Shown here in pieces: positions 17,499 to 27,253 of a DNA stretch of 64,000 nucleotides. Location of the stretch: the NCBI RefSeq assembly GCF_000241345.1, contig NZ_BAED01000063.1, positions 62,001 to 126,000 of the forward strand, read 5' to 3'. The notes below the pieces were generated by a model. That model was not told the DNA's origin. It saw nothing but the letters and a program-made list of their open reading frames with translations, and ran no database searches. The position numbers and the translations under genes were made by a program. This DNA comes from Gordonia amarae NBRC 15530 (GTDB taxonomy: Bacteria; Actinomycetota; Actinomycetes; Mycobacteriales; Mycobacteriaceae). Every line of letters starts with the position of its first letter. Within the stretch, counting starts at the first letter, position 1.

Positions 17499-19190
17499 CT
17501 ACTTCTCCGCACACTCCGGGGCCTCCCCCAGCAGTACACCCCGCCAGCTGACGTCACCGGCCAGCTCGTAGCGGCCCGGCGCCGGGGTGCGGATCTCGGT
17601 CCAGCCGTCGACGGTGGCGGTGACGCACGCGGTGATCGTCGAGTCCACCGCGTCGCGGGCCGTGAGGTACCGGTTGGGCCGGATACGGATCTCGTACGCG
17701 GCGGCCGCCGGGGCCTCGATCACCATCCGCGACGGCGACTCCTCCACCAGCCGCAGTGGGGCGGGCACGATGCCGGTGGGGCCGGTGACCCGGTACAGGG
17801 TCCAGTCGTCGTTGCGCCAGGTCCGCGTCAGAAACGGCAGACCTGCCTCGATGAGCGCCGCCTCGGCCCTTGCCTGCCGCATCGGCGCCGCCGACACCGC
17901 CACATAGGCGACCGCGTTGTCGGCCAGCCACAGCCGGTAGCTGTCGGCGGTGAGCGCGTCGGTCTCGTAGAAGATCGGGTTGTAGCGGGCGTCGGACTGG
18001 TTCTCCCAGCCGCGGGCCAGCTTCACCGTCTTGGCCACCACGTGTGACCCGGCGTGGGTGCCGGCGTCGACGAGTTCGACGCGGTGATTGGCCATGTCCG
18101 GGATCTTCGCCAGCTGCTCCACGAGCGGCGCGTACGAGATCTCCGGGTCGTCGACGTCGGCGGCGGCAACCTGGTCGGCGGCCGCCACGAACACCGAGTA
18201 GACCAGTGCCGGGGCGAGGGCGATCGCCAGGAACTTCGCGGGCCGCGGCGAGAAGTACAGCACCAGGCACGGCAGCACGAAGCAGAAGAACCGGCTGAGA
18301 TTCGAGCCGACGCCCGTCGGGATGAGGAACAGCGCGAGCGCGACGGCCAGCGCGAGCGGCGGGACCCACACGGCGGTTTCCCGCATCGACCTCCCGGACG
18401 GACCGGCGTCCCCGGTCTCCGGTCGCAGGGCGATCCAGGCCCCGACGCCGATCAGCACACACCAGAACAGGGTGGTCACCGGGAACACCTGCGATCCGGG
18501 CGCCCCGAACAGCGCGAACGGCACGAACACGCCGATCGCCGCACCGATCAGCAGCGCCCACAGCGCCGGATCGGGCTTACGCACCTCGGGGGGATCGGCG
18601 GTCGGTTCGGCCGTGGTGTGATGCCACACCAGCCGACCACCGTCGTGCAGCGAGCGGATCACGAACGGCACCACGGCCAGCCCGACGAACGCCGGGGCCA
18701 GCGCGCTGGCACACCCGCCGACGACCAGGACCGCGGCACCGGCCACGAGCCTGCGTTGCTGGATCAGGACCAGACCGCCGAGCGTGATGGCGACGGCAAC
18801 GGCGAACGCGACCCGGCCGGACATCATATTGAGGACCGCGGTCGCCGCGATCGCCCACGCCAGCAGGGTCGGGTGCGCGGCCCGCCGCGACAGCGGATAG
18901 GCCGACGCCGCGATCGCGATGGTGGAGGCGCACAGCAGCGGCAGCGAACCGATCAGCGTCGACAGGGCGGGGACGATCAGCGAGTAGCTCCCGGGCGACA
19001 CACCGCCGTACCAGCCGAACCAGTAGGCCAGGCCCACGCCCGAACGCGCGGCGTCCTCACGGGCCAGTGCCGCCTGCAGATCCGACAGGGCCGGACTGAC
19101 CAACAGCAGAACAATGCTCGCGACCACCGCGGCCGCCAGGGGCAGCCATGCCCGCCGGAATCGGGGAGTCAGGTGCAGCGGGGTGCTCAC
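17499..19190 (-). CDS. Polytopic membrane protein, possible envelope glycosyltransferase (unrecognised)
   Basis: A 563-residue protein with about 10-11 hydrophobic segments in the first 340 residues. A roughly 220-residue C-terminal soluble part contains NPIFYETDALTADSYRLWLADNAVAYVAV, the kind of extracytoplasmic domain seen after GT-C-like membrane cores. I do not recognise a named family. The start is GTG at 19190, overlapping the stop of the upstream PAP2 gene by four bases (GTGA), so the two proteins are probably made together. That pairing suggests work on a lipid-linked sugar or phospholipid in the envelope, which is inference. Confidence 0.6.
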   Translation of the reverse strand: MSTPLHLTPRFRRAWLPLAAAVVASIVLLLVSPALSDLQAALAREDAARSGVGLAYWFGWYGGVSPGSYSLIVPALSTLIGSLPLLCASTIAIAASAYPLSRRAAHPTLLAWAIAATAVLNMMSGRVAFAVAVAITLGGLVLIQQRRLVAGAAVLVVGGCASALAPAFVGLAVVPFVIRSLHDGGRLVWHHTTAEPTADPPEVRKPDPALWALLIGAAIGVFVPFALFGAPGSQVFPVTTLFWCVLIGVGAWIALRPETGDAGPSGRSMRETAVWVPPLALAVALALFLIPTGVGSNLSRFFCFVLPCLVLYFSPRPAKFLAIALAPALVYSVFVAAADQVAAADVDDPEISYAPLVEQLAKIPDMANHRVELVDAGTHAGSHVVAKTVKLARGWENQSDARYNPIFYETDALTADSYRLWLADNAVAYVAVSAAPMRQARAEAALIEAGLPFLTRTWRNDDWTLYRVTGPTGIVPAPLRLVEESPSRMVIEAPAAAAYEIRIRPNRYLTARDAVDSTITACVTATVDGWTEIRTPAPGRYELAGDVSWRGVLLGEAPECAEK

Positions 19191-20155
19191 GACTCCGGGG
19201 TGACTCGCTCGGCCGCGCGGGACTCGACCGGGGTGCGATCCGCACCGGCGACGACCGGCATGTCACCGGTGGTGGCCTCGGCGCGGTCGAAGTCCTTCCA
19301 GGACACTCCGCTCAACGGCGAGGCCAGATACCGCCGCCACAGATAGCGCAGCCCGTACGCCGCGACCGCACCGGCGAGCAGCGTGGCCAGCCCGGCGACG
19401 ACGTCGATGAAGTAGTGGTTTCCGGTGCCCATCACCACGAAGAACGTGGTGAACGGGTACAGGCAGCCGAGCACCCGCACCCAGTGCCTGCGGCCGAAGT
19501 GCACGAGCATGATGCCGCACCAGGTGGCCCACGCGCAGTGCAGCGACGGCATCGCCGCAAACTGATTGGACACGGCGTCGGAGCCGGGTGCGCCGGAGTC
19601 GGGCCACCAGCCCCAGGAGCCGGTCTTGGCCATGATGTCGACGAAGCGTTCGTCGGCGAGCATCCGCGGCGGCGCGGTGGGCATCGAGTAGAAGCCGACG
19701 AGGGCGAAGCCCGTGGTGATCACCAGCACCGAACTCATCAGCCGGTACCGGTTGCGATGGGCCACGAACAGCCAGATCAGGACGCCCGGGGTGACGATGA
19801 AGTGCAGCGACGCGTATTCGAGCGCGCTGAGCGCCGCGACGGGCGGGGTGTCGTTGACGAACTCGTTGAGCCAGCGCTCGAAGGCGAGGCCGAACTCGTC
19901 CTCCCAGGCCAGGATGTCGCGGCCGTTGGTGAACGCGATCCCGACGTCACCGTCGGCCATGTTCCGGATCATCGAGTAGATGCCGTACAGCGCGCCGAGC
20001 ACGATGATCTCGACCCACCAGCGCGGGGCGACGAAGTAGCGCATCACCGCGGCGAAACCACGCGGCAGCCGGCCCAGGACACGCCAGAGGGTCTGACCCG
20101 AACCCGTGCGGGTGGCAGGCGCGCCGTCGCCGACAGATGCTCTCGTACCTGTCAC
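19187..20155 (-). CDS. PAP2-superfamily membrane phosphatase/phosphotransferase (AUR1/Ipt-like)
   Basis: A 322-residue membrane protein with about six helices. The PAP2 active-site motifs are present: FAAMPSLHCAW (SLH, general acid His) and GNHYFIDVVAG (nucleophile His and its Asp partner). A candidate first motif near the PTAPPR segment fits the inositol-phosphotransferase branch (AUR1-like), in which the group transferred is a lipid headgroup. It starts at GTG 20155 with GAGGAGGACGCC ahead. It is translationally coupled to the polytopic membrane protein that follows. Likely substrate is a phospholipid or polyprenyl phosphate; not resolvable further. Confidence 0.75.
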   Translation of the reverse strand: MTGTRASVGDGAPATRTGSGQTLWRVLGRLPRGFAAVMRYFVAPRWWVEIIVLGALYGIYSMIRNMADGDVGIAFTNGRDILAWEDEFGLAFERWLNEFVNDTPPVAALSALEYASLHFIVTPGVLIWLFVAHRNRYRLMSSVLVITTGFALVGFYSMPTAPPRMLADERFVDIMAKTGSWGWWPDSGAPGSDAVSNQFAAMPSLHCAWATWCGIMLVHFGRRHWVRVLGCLYPFTTFFVVMGTGNHYFIDVVAGLATLLAGAVAAYGLRYLWRRYLASPLSGVSWKDFDRAEATTGDMPVVAGADRTPVESRAAERVTPES

Positions 20156-20505
20156 GGCGTCCTCCTCACAACTACGCGGGCGCCACTGTGGTGGGCCGAC
20201 GTGGCGGCGGCTGCCGCCGAAGCACCTGCGGTATCGGTGTTACCGACAGGTAAATCACATGCCGACCCTAGGGAAACACCCGGCGTGGGCGCAACCTTCC
20301 CTCTGCTCACCGAACGATGCAGGTGACGTCCACCACTACTCTTCCGGCAGTTTCATCCGGCGATTCACTCGCCCGGCAGCTGACCCGCGGTACCGCTGCC
20401 CGCCCCTGCCGGTCGATCACAGGTCGAGCCGCCAGCATACACCGTTCACCCAGGATTCCCCGGGACGTCGCGTGGCCGCCGTCACCGCCTCGGCCCGCGG
20501 ATCGG
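20156..20505. other. 350-base gap between PAP2 gene and GlcD-type oxidase
   Basis: No convincing gene is seen. The interval carries the leader of the PAP2 gene, with its ribosome site next to 20160, and a small inverted repeat TCGGT-GTT-ACCGA (20234-20246) that could be an operator. No clear intrinsic terminator for the upstream oxidase gene is visible. Confidence 0.5.
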
Positions 20506-21873
20506 TCAGAGGAGCACGCCCGGATTGAGCAGGCCGTCGGGGTCGAGGGCCTTCTTGATGGCCGCGGTCATCTGCATGACGTCGGGGCCCACCTGGTCGG
20601 GCAGCCAGGCCTTCTTGAGCCTGCCGACGCCGTGTTCGCCGGTGATGGTGCCCCCGAGCTCGATCGCCGCATCCATCACCCGGCCGAAAGCGGAATGGGC
20701 GCGCCGGGTCTCGTCGGCGTCCGCCGGGTTGAACACGATCAGCGGGTGGGTGTTGCCGTCGCCGGCGTGGGCGATGACCGAGATCATCACCTGTTCGTCG
20801 GCGGCGATGGCGGCCACCTTGTCGATGAGGTCGGGCAGCGCGACGATCGGCACACCCACGTCTTCGAGCAGCAGCGAGCCGAGGCGTTCGACGGCCGGGA
20901 TTGCCGCCCGCCGCGCCGCGGTGAATGCCTCCCCCTCGGCGGGGTCGGCGGTGGAGAACACCTCCGACGCGCCGTGCCGGGCGAATGCCTCCTCGATGAA
21001 CGCCACCTCGGCGGCCGCCGCCGGTCCGGGGGCGTCGGATTGGGCCACCAGCAGCGCGCCCGCGTTCCGGTCGAGGTCCATGTGCAGCATGTCCTCGACG
21101 GCGTTGATGGACACCTTGTCCATGAACTCGAGCATCGCCGGACGGATCTTGCCGGTGATCTCCAGTACCGCCTCGCTCGCCTCGCGCACCGAGGCAAAGC
21201 TCCCGACCACCGTCGACGCCGCCGACTGGGCGGGAATCAGCCGCAGCGTGACCTCGGTGACGATGCCGAGCAACCCCTCGCTGCCGACGAACAGCTTGGT
21301 CAGCGGCAGACCGGCCGAATCCTTGAGCTGCTTGCCGCCGAGCCGCACCGCGCGGCCGTCGGCAAGGACGACCTCCAGGCCCAGCACGTAGTCGGTGGTG
21401 ACGCCGTACTTGACGCAGCACAGCCCGCCCGCGTTGGTGGCGACGTTGCCGCCGATGGTGCAGATCTCGAACGACGACGGGTCCGGCGGGTACCAGAGGC
21501 CGTTGGCTTTGGCGGCCTCTTTGACCTCGAAGTTGAACCTGCCGGGCTGACTGACGGCGGTGCGGGTGCTGGTGTCGATGCTGATCTCGCGCATCTTCTC
21601 GGTGGACAGCATGATCGCGCCGTCGACGGCGGTGGCCCCGCCGGACAGGCTGGTGCCGGCGCCGCGGGTGACGATCCGCACGCCGTTTGCGGCGCACCAG
21701 CGCACCGTCGTCTGCACCTGCTCGGTGGTGAGCGGGCGCACCAGGGCGAGCGGGGTCCCGGCGTCCGGGTCCTGCGCCCGGTCCTGTCGATAGCCTTCGA
21801 GGATATCGGGATCGGTGACCACCATGCCCTCGGGCAGCGACGCGGCGAGCGGGGCAACATCTGTTGTCGGCAT
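20506..21873 (-). CDS. FAD-linked oxidase, GlcD / D-lactate dehydrogenase type
   Basis: A 455-residue flavoprotein of the vanillyl-alcohol-oxidase fold that oxidises a 2-hydroxy acid such as glycolate or D-lactate in related enzymes. The FAD-binding domain (about 35-210) has RGAGTSLSGGAT and TIGGNVATNAGG. The C-terminal domain has the conserved HAGDGNTHP and GEHGVGRLKKAWL segments. The start ATG follows AAGGTGGGGCC. No glcE or glcF partner gene is adjacent, so it probably works alone as in single-subunit D-lactate dehydrogenases. Substrate is uncertain. Confidence 0.85.
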   Translation of the reverse strand: MPTTDVAPLAASLPEGMVVTDPDILEGYRQDRAQDPDAGTPLALVRPLTTEQVQTTVRWCAANGVRIVTRGAGTSLSGGATAVDGAIMLSTEKMREISIDTSTRTAVSQPGRFNFEVKEAAKANGLWYPPDPSSFEICTIGGNVATNAGGLCCVKYGVTTDYVLGLEVVLADGRAVRLGGKQLKDSAGLPLTKLFVGSEGLLGIVTEVTLRLIPAQSAASTVVGSFASVREASEAVLEITGKIRPAMLEFMDKVSINAVEDMLHMDLDRNAGALLVAQSDAPGPAAAAEVAFIEEAFARHGASEVFSTADPAEGEAFTAARRAAIPAVERLGSLLLEDVGVPIVALPDLIDKVAAIAADEQVMISVIAHAGDGNTHPLIVFNPADADETRRAHSAFGRVMDAAIELGGTITGEHGVGRLKKAWLPDQVGPDVMQMTAAIKKALDPDGLLNPGVLL

Positions 21874-21985
21874 GGCCCCACCTTAGGGAGTGCAATAGCC
21901 CCGAGACCGCCTAATGGGGCAGACATCCCACCGGCGCCGGACATCCTGACGGGCCACACACCGGACGTGCCCTTACGCTATCGAT

Positions 21986-22921
21986 GTGACAGCGACCCGT
22001 GAGGCTCTCGCGCCCGGCACCACGCTCGGCGACTACCTCATCGAGCGGCTCGTCGGCGCGGGCAGCAGCGCCGACGTCTACCTCGCCCATCCGCTGACCC
22101 CGCGGTCCGGCATGCCGGGCGACGTGGCGCTGAAGGTGCTGCACGCCGGGGAGGCCGGTCAGCATCTGGCCCGCGACAGATTCGAGCGCGAGTTCGAAAT
22201 CGCCTCGCTGCTGAGGCACCGGCACATCGTGCGGATGTACGGCCACGGGGAACTGAACTCGGAGGGAACCGTCACCCCATGGATGGCGATGCAGTACGCG
22301 GGCGGCCCCGCCTCCGACGTCCTCATCCCGGCGCCGGACACCGAACCCGACCTGCCGACGATCGTCCGGGTCGCCTCCCAGAGCGCGGCGGCCCTCGATC
22401 ACGCGCACCGCAACGAGGTGATCCACCGCGACGTCAAGCCGGCGAATATCCTGCTCACCGCGCAGACGCCGGCCGAGGCCGACGCCCTGCTCAGTGATTT
22501 CGGAATCGCCCAGTTTCTCGACGACACCCGCCCGCTGGCGCGTAACGGCCGGGTGCGCGGCTCCATCGCCTACGCCGCGCCTGAACTCCTTCAGGCACAA
22601 CGACTTTCCCCTGCCACGGATCTGTATGCACTGGCCTGCAGCCTCGTCGAATGGCTGACGGGCAAGCCGCCCTTCCCGCGCCAGACGGCCTTCGCCATCA
22701 CCTACGCGCATATCCGCGACCCGATTCCGCCGCTCACCTCACGCCGTCCCTGGCTGCCGAGTTCGCTCAATTCCGTATTCACCAAGGCCCTCGCCAAGGA
22801 TGCCGCGCAGCGCTACGAAACCTGCGAGGAATTCGTAGCGATCGTCGCCCATACCCTGCGGGATGTCACGCCGCCGGAGCGCCCGAAACCCTCCCGTCGA
22901 TTCGGCTGGTTTCCGTGGTGA
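21986..22921 (+). CDS. Ser/Thr protein kinase, soluble Hanks-type
   Basis: A 311-residue kinase starting at GTG 21986. The canonical features are visible: a Gly-rich loop (GAGSSADVY), ATP-anchoring Lys in VALKVLH, the catalytic loop HRDVKPANILL, the DFG of DFGIAQF and the activation-segment end GSIAYAAPE. The protein ends about 35 residues after the kinase core with a basic/Pro/Trp tail and has no transmembrane helix or PASTA repeats, so it differs from PknA/PknB. It stands alone between an oxidase and a permease. Substrates are unknown. A divergent promoter region of about 110 bases separates it from the FAD oxidase. Confidence 0.85.
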   Translation: MTATREALAPGTTLGDYLIERLVGAGSSADVYLAHPLTPRSGMPGDVALKVLHAGEAGQHLARDRFEREFEIASLLRHRHIVRMYGHGELNSEGTVTPWMAMQYAGGPASDVLIPAPDTEPDLPTIVRVASQSAAALDHAHRNEVIHRDVKPANILLTAQTPAEADALLSDFGIAQFLDDTRPLARNGRVRGSIAYAAPELLQAQRLSPATDLYALACSLVEWLTGKPPFPRQTAFAITYAHIRDPIPPLTSRRPWLPSSLNSVFTKALAKDAAQRYETCEEFVAIVAHTLRDVTPPERPKPSRRFGWFPW

Positions 22922-23083
22922 TGCCGGGTAATACTGTCCGAATTCACCGGGGCGTTACCGCGACGGTGATCCGGAACACCCCATCGGCAGCACTCCCACC
23001 TGCACTGATTCCGCTTTTTCACATTGTTAACATTCCCCGAGTGTCGGGCCGGAGACATCGGCGATAACGTCGCAAAGCGTCAC

Positions 23084-23112
23084 GTGATCACCGATTCCGT
23101 GATCACCGATTC
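23084..23112. repeat. Direct repeat GTGATCACCGATTC upstream of the permease gene
   Basis: Two identical 14-base copies (23084-23097 and 23099-23112) lie with a 15-base period about 36-64 bases before the permease start. Each contains the palindrome GTGATCAC. The spacing and position suggest a tandem operator for a dimeric regulator. Confidence 0.5.
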
Positions 23113-23147
23113 TCTGCACATTGTCCCCGAAATACCGAGGAGCCGAC

Positions 23148-24656
23148 ATGACGTCGGAAACATCCGCGAGCTACGACACCTCAGCATTCGACGCCGAAGA
23201 CGAGGGTTATCACAAATCCCTCAAACCGCGGCAGATCCAGATGATCGCGATCGGTGGCGCTATCGGCACCGGCCTGTTCATGGGCGCCGGCAGCCGCCTG
23301 CACGACGCCGGCCCCGGCCTGTTCCTGGTGTACGCGCTCTGCGGAATCTTCGTCTTCTTCATCCTCCGCGCCCTCGGCGAACTCGTCCTGCACCGCCCGT
23401 CGTCGGGGTCGTTCGTCTCCTACGCCCGCGAATTCTTCGGTGAGAAAACGGCTTTCGTCACGGGCTGGCTATATTTCTTCAACTGGGCGGCCACCGCCAT
23501 CGTCGACGTCACCGCCGTGGCGCTCTACGTCCACTACTGGGGCGCCTTCGAGGTCATCCCGCAGTGGCTCATCGCGCTCATCGCGCTGGCCATCGTACTG
23601 GCGATGAACATCATCTCGGTCAAGCTGTTCGGTGAGATGGAATTCTGGGCGTCGATCATCAAGGTCACCGCGCTCGTGACCTTCCTCGTCGTCGGCCTGG
23701 TGTTCCTGGCCGGCCGCTTCGAGATCGACGGCCAGACAACCGGATTCTCAGTCATCAGCGACAACGGCGGCCTCATCCCCGAGGGCGCCTGGTCGCTGTG
23801 CATCGTCACCTCCGGCGTCATCTTCGCCTACGCCGCGGTCGAACTCGTCGGCATCGCGGCGGGCGAGACCCCCGATCCTCCGAAAGTGATGCCGCGAGCG
23901 ATCAATTCGGTGATCTTCCGGATCGCGGTGTTCTACGTCGGGTCGCTGATCCTGCTGGCCCTGCTGCTGCCGTACACCACCTACAAGTCCGGCGAGAGCC
24001 CGTTCGTCACGTTCTTCTCCAAGCTCGGGGTGCCCGCCGCCGGCGGCATCATGAACATCGTGGTGCTCACCGCCGCGATGTCGAGTCTCAACGCGGGGCT
24101 GTACTCCACCGGCCGCATCCTGCGCTCGATGGCGATGAACGGTAGCGGACCCGCCTTCACCGGCAAGATGAACAAGAACGGGGTGCCGTTCGGTGGCATC
24201 GCCCTCACCGGTGGTCTGACACTGCTGGGCATCATCCTGAATCTGTTCGTCCCCGAAGAGGCCTTCAACATCGCGCTCGACCTGTCGGCGCTGGGCATCA
24301 TCTCCACCTGGGCGATGATCATGGCGTGCCAGATCCAGCTGTGGCGGTGGGAGCAGAAGGGCATCCTGACCCGCCCGAAGTTCCAGTTGCCCGGTACGCC
24401 TTACACCAGTGTGCTGACACTGATCTTCCTGGCCGTCGTAACCGTCCTGATGTGTATCGACAACATCTGGAACCTGTGGGCCATCATCGCCCTGGTCCCG
24501 ATGCTCATCGGAGGCTGGTACGCGGTGCGTGGCAAGGTGCTGGCGATGGCCGCGGCCCGCGAGGGCTACACCGGTGAATACCCGGTGGTGCCGCAGCCGC
24601 CCGTGCCCGAGGAGCCGGAGTTCCTGCACCACCACGAGGAGGAACCGAAGGACTAG
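23148..24656 (+). CDS. ansP: L-asparagine permease (AnsP-type)
   Basis: A 502-residue APC-family carrier with 12 predicted helices. Near the N-terminus [29 protein letters not shown], and then [26 protein letters not shown] match mycobacterial AnsP1 (asparagine/aspartate uptake) closely. The later [20 protein letters not shown] segment also matches. The C-terminal tail is Pro/Glu/His-rich ([12 protein letters not shown]). The start ATG at 23148 follows a GAGGAGCCGAC site; an upstream in-frame ATG at 23121 is less likely. It ends tail-to-tail with an amidohydrolase gene, the two stops overlapping. GABA or Lys transport is a possible alternative, but the AnsP match is the best. Confidence 0.85.
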   Translation: MTSETSASYDTSAFDAEDEGYHKSLKPRQIQMIAIGGAIGTGLFMGAGSRLHDAGPGLFLVYALCGIFVFFILRALGELVLHRPSSGSFVSYAREFFGEKTAFVTGWLYFFNWAATAIVDVTAVALYVHYWGAFEVIPQWLIALIALAIVLAMNIISVKLFGEMEFWASIIKVTALVTFLVVGLVFLAGRFEIDGQTTGFSVISDNGGLIPEGAWSLCIVTSGVIFAYAAVELVGIAAGETPDPPKVMPRAINSVIFRIAVFYVGSLILLALLLPYTTYKSGESPFVTFFSKLGVPAAGGIMNIVVLTAAMSSLNAGLYSTGRILRSMAMNGSGPAFTGKMNKNGVPFGGIALTGGLTLLGIILNLFVPEEAFNIALDLSALGIISTWAMIMACQIQLWRWEQKGILTRPKFQLPGTPYTSVLTLIFLAVVTVLMCIDNIWNLWAIIALVPMLIGGWYAVRGKVLAMAAAREGYTGEYPVVPQPPVPEEPEFLHHHEEEPKD

Positions 24657-25789
24657 GCTGTCTCCACATCGCCGGCGCGAGGGCCGTCCGGGGCGTCGAT
24701 CCCGTAGACCGCCCTCGCGTTGTCGGCGAAAACCCGTTTCAACCAATAGGATCCGCGCTTGTCCAGAACATCGGAGAGCGCCCCCACCAGGTCATCGAGC
24801 GTCGCGTTGGGCTTGTCCACCGGAAAATCGGACCCGAATACCAGCCGCTCCGGACCGAACTGCCCCGCCAGATGATCCACCAGCGGACCCACCATCTCGG
24901 CCAGGGTCTCCCGGCCGCCGATGTTGCCCCACCGGGCCTTGCCGTAACCCAGCACCGGCAGCGCCAGCCCCGACAGCTTCACCACCACATTCGGGTACGT
25001 CGCCAGCGTGACGATCCGTTCCCGCCACAGCCGCAGGATGTCGGCACGATTGGCGGCCGTGGCACCCGTGCGCGCGCCGACCGGCCCGAACGCACCGACC
25101 GGGATCCCCATGTGCTCGACGACAATCGTCGTGTCGGGAAACTCGCGCGCCAGGATCACCACGTCGTACAGCTGATGCGAATAGCACATCACCTCGAACA
25201 CCAGCCCGCGCCGGGCGATCGACTCGAAGCCGGTCAGGAACTCAGCGGACGACAGGACACCGTCGTCCGCGGCGAAGTCCCGGACGCCCGGATCGGGGTG
25301 CCGCGCCGCGCACCAGCGCACCCCGCGCAGCAGCTCCGACGCCGCGGCATGCGCGTCGAGCCGGTCACCGAGGTCGTCGGCGCGCGGATCGGCGGCCGCG
25401 ACGATCGCCCCCAGACGGGGTGCGGACCCCAACCCGAACGGCAACGACGCCGTGTACCCGGTCTCCGCCGCCGGCGAGGCATCCCGCCCGGACAGCGACA
25501 GCGACTCCACGCACACCACGGTGTCGATGCGCGCCCCGGTCACCGGCAGCACCCGGGCGGCGTCGGCGAGGTAGTCCCGAGGTTCGTAGGCCCGCAGCAG
25601 GGCCGACGGGTTGAGCAGGAACTCCGGTTCTCCGCGGCCCGTCACCCGGGGGACAACGTGCCTGCCCAGATCGGTCACGAAATGCAGGCCTCGAGTGAGA
25701 ATGTCCGACGACGACGGCGTGCGCCGCGGATTCCACTGATGCAGGTGCGCGTCGACGATTCCCGGAAGTACACCACCCAACCTGTTCAC
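24653..25789 (-). CDS. Amidohydrolase-superfamily metal-dependent hydrolase (Amidohydro_2 type)
   Basis: A 378-residue TIM-barrel hydrolase or decarboxylase. It starts with the metal-binding DAHLHQW at residues 13-19, has a mid-barrel VEHMGIPVG with His near 225, and a late [12 protein letters not shown] with the metal-ligand Asp. These motifs fit the lactonase, decarboxylase and dihydroorotase-like branch represented by Amidohydro_2. The start is GTG at 25789 with GGGGG nearby, so the true start is somewhat uncertain. Its stop overlaps that of ansP on the other strand. It is divergent from a flavohemoprotein gene. Substrate unknown. Confidence 0.75.
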   Translation of the reverse strand: MNRLGGVLPGIVDAHLHQWNPRRTPSSSDILTRGLHFVTDLGRHVVPRVTGRGEPEFLLNPSALLRAYEPRDYLADAARVLPVTGARIDTVVCVESLSLSGRDASPAAETGYTASLPFGLGSAPRLGAIVAAADPRADDLGDRLDAHAAASELLRGVRWCAARHPDPGVRDFAADDGVLSSAEFLTGFESIARRGLVFEVMCYSHQLYDVVILAREFPDTTIVVEHMGIPVGAFGPVGARTGATAANRADILRLWRERIVTLATYPNVVVKLSGLALPVLGYGKARWGNIGGRETLAEMVGPLVDHLAGQFGPERLVFGSDFPVDKPNATLDDLVGALSDVLDKRGSYWLKRVFADNARAVYGIDAPDGPRAGDVETA

Positions 25790-25927
25790 CCCCCGAGCGT
25801 TGCATACTTGTCTTCTACGATCACACCGGCGACCGCGCCCTGTGACCTGCCCCGCACCCGTGAAACGGGCGGACCAGCGGGCCTTCCGAACGCCGTCCCG
25901 GGCCGAATCGTTCGTTCGGGCGATCGT

Positions 25928-25962
25928 GACACCGGTGTCCGGCCAGGACCACCGACTAGAAT
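25928..25962 (+). promoter_or_regulatory. Candidate promoter and operator of the flavohemoprotein gene
   Basis: A perfect 12-base palindrome GACACCGGTGTC (25928-25939) occupies the -35 region of a candidate -10 TAGAAT (25957-25962). The predicted transcript would start near 25969, giving a leader of about 58 bases with AGGAGGT before the GTG start. The -35 itself is poor, which fits an activator-dependent promoter. Confidence 0.35.
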
Positions 25963-26026
25963 ATTGGCTTCAGCCTGATGAATCCATGCCCGGGCCGAGC
26001 CGGGATACAGGAGGTACGGATACACC

Positions 26027-27178
26027 GTGGTCAGCCACTCCCGGCGCGGTCTGCACCATCTGCGTGACCTGGTCAACCAGGACCAGCAGGGCTTTGCCAC
26101 CAACGTGTACGCCCGGCTGTTCAGTATCGAACCGAGCCTGCGCGACCTGTTCGGGCCGTCGATGACCGAGATGCGCAGCAAGTTCGTCGGCGTCATCGAT
26201 CACGTGCTGGAGACGATTCCCGCCCCCAGCGGGCAGGACGAGCTGGTGGAGTTCCTGGCCCAGCTCGGCCGCGACCACCGCAAATACGGGATCGCGCCCG
26301 AGTACTACAACGTCATGTACCAGGCGCTGATGGACGAGTTCGCCGCGATGATGGACACCGACTGGGACCCGGAAACGCAACAGGCCGTGTCGCAGGCGAT
26401 GCTGCTGACGACCGGCGTCATGCGCGGTGCCGCGCAGATGGCCGAGGGACCGGTCCACTGGACGGCCGACGTCGTCGAGAAGTTCCGGATCTCGCGCGAC
26501 CTCGCGGTGGTACGGCTGGTGGCGCAGGAACCACCCTCGTACAAGACCGGGCAATACCTCGAGGTGAAGGTCCCGCAATGGCCCAAGACCTGGCGCAATC
26601 TGTCGCCGGCCATCCCGCCCAACAACGGCGGTGAGCTCGAGTTCCACGTGCGCGCCGTTCCCGGCGGACTGTTCAGCACCTCGGTGGTGAAGGAGACGAC
26701 CGTCGGCGACCGGTGGACGTTCGCCCAGGCACACGGCACACTGCACCTCGAACCCGGACGTCCGGTGCTGATGGTGGCGGGCGGGACCGGCCTGGCGCCG
26801 CTGCGGGCCCTGCTGCTGGACATGGCCCGCCGCGTCGACCAATTGCCGACGCACATCTTCTACGGGGCCCGCTATCCGGGCGAACTATACGATCTGGCGG
26901 TGCTGCGCCGCATCTGCGCCACCAATCCGTGGCTGACCGTGACGGCCGTGTCCGAACACACCGAGGATCCGTGGTGGCTGGATGCGAAGGTCACCCCGTC
27001 GGCCCTCGGTTTCGAGCACCGCTACGGGACCCTGGCCAATGTCATTGTCGGATACCAGGATTGGAGCGATCACCAAGTTCTGGTGGCCGGTTCGCCGGAT
27101 ATGGTCGAATCCACCCGCACCCGGCTGATCATCACCGGGGTGCCCGCCCGCAGGATCCAGCACGACCCGCTGAGCTGA
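26027..27178 (+). CDS. Flavohemoprotein-like globin-reductase (type II-like)
   Basis: A 383-residue fusion of a globin domain (about 1-135) and an FAD/NAD(P)H reductase (about 145-383). The proximal haem ligand is probably His84 in GRDHRKYGI and Tyr28 is in the B10 region (FATNVYARLF). The NAD(P)-binding GGTGLAPLRALL is near residue 250. The FAD-binding RxYS motif of classical nitric-oxide dioxygenases is not present; the equivalent place reads WRNLSPA. That departure resembles the second class of flavohemoglobins described in mycobacteria. Classical NO detoxification should therefore not be assumed. The start is GTG at 26027 with AGGAGGT 12 bases upstream. Confidence 0.8.
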   Translation: MVSHSRRGLHHLRDLVNQDQQGFATNVYARLFSIEPSLRDLFGPSMTEMRSKFVGVIDHVLETIPAPSGQDELVEFLAQLGRDHRKYGIAPEYYNVMYQALMDEFAAMMDTDWDPETQQAVSQAMLLTTGVMRGAAQMAEGPVHWTADVVEKFRISRDLAVVRLVAQEPPSYKTGQYLEVKVPQWPKTWRNLSPAIPPNNGGELEFHVRAVPGGLFSTSVVKETTVGDRWTFAQAHGTLHLEPGRPVLMVAGGTGLAPLRALLLDMARRVDQLPTHIFYGARYPGELYDLAVLRRICATNPWLTVTAVSEHTEDPWWLDAKVTPSALGFEHRYGTLANVIVGYQDWSDHQVLVAGSPDMVESTRTRLIITGVPARRIQHDPLS

Positions 27179-27253
27179 GCGCGGTCCCGAAGGTGCCGCC
27201 ACGGCATGATCGCCCCGCGACGACCGGGTTCCCGAGAATCGGGCGGCGTCCGG

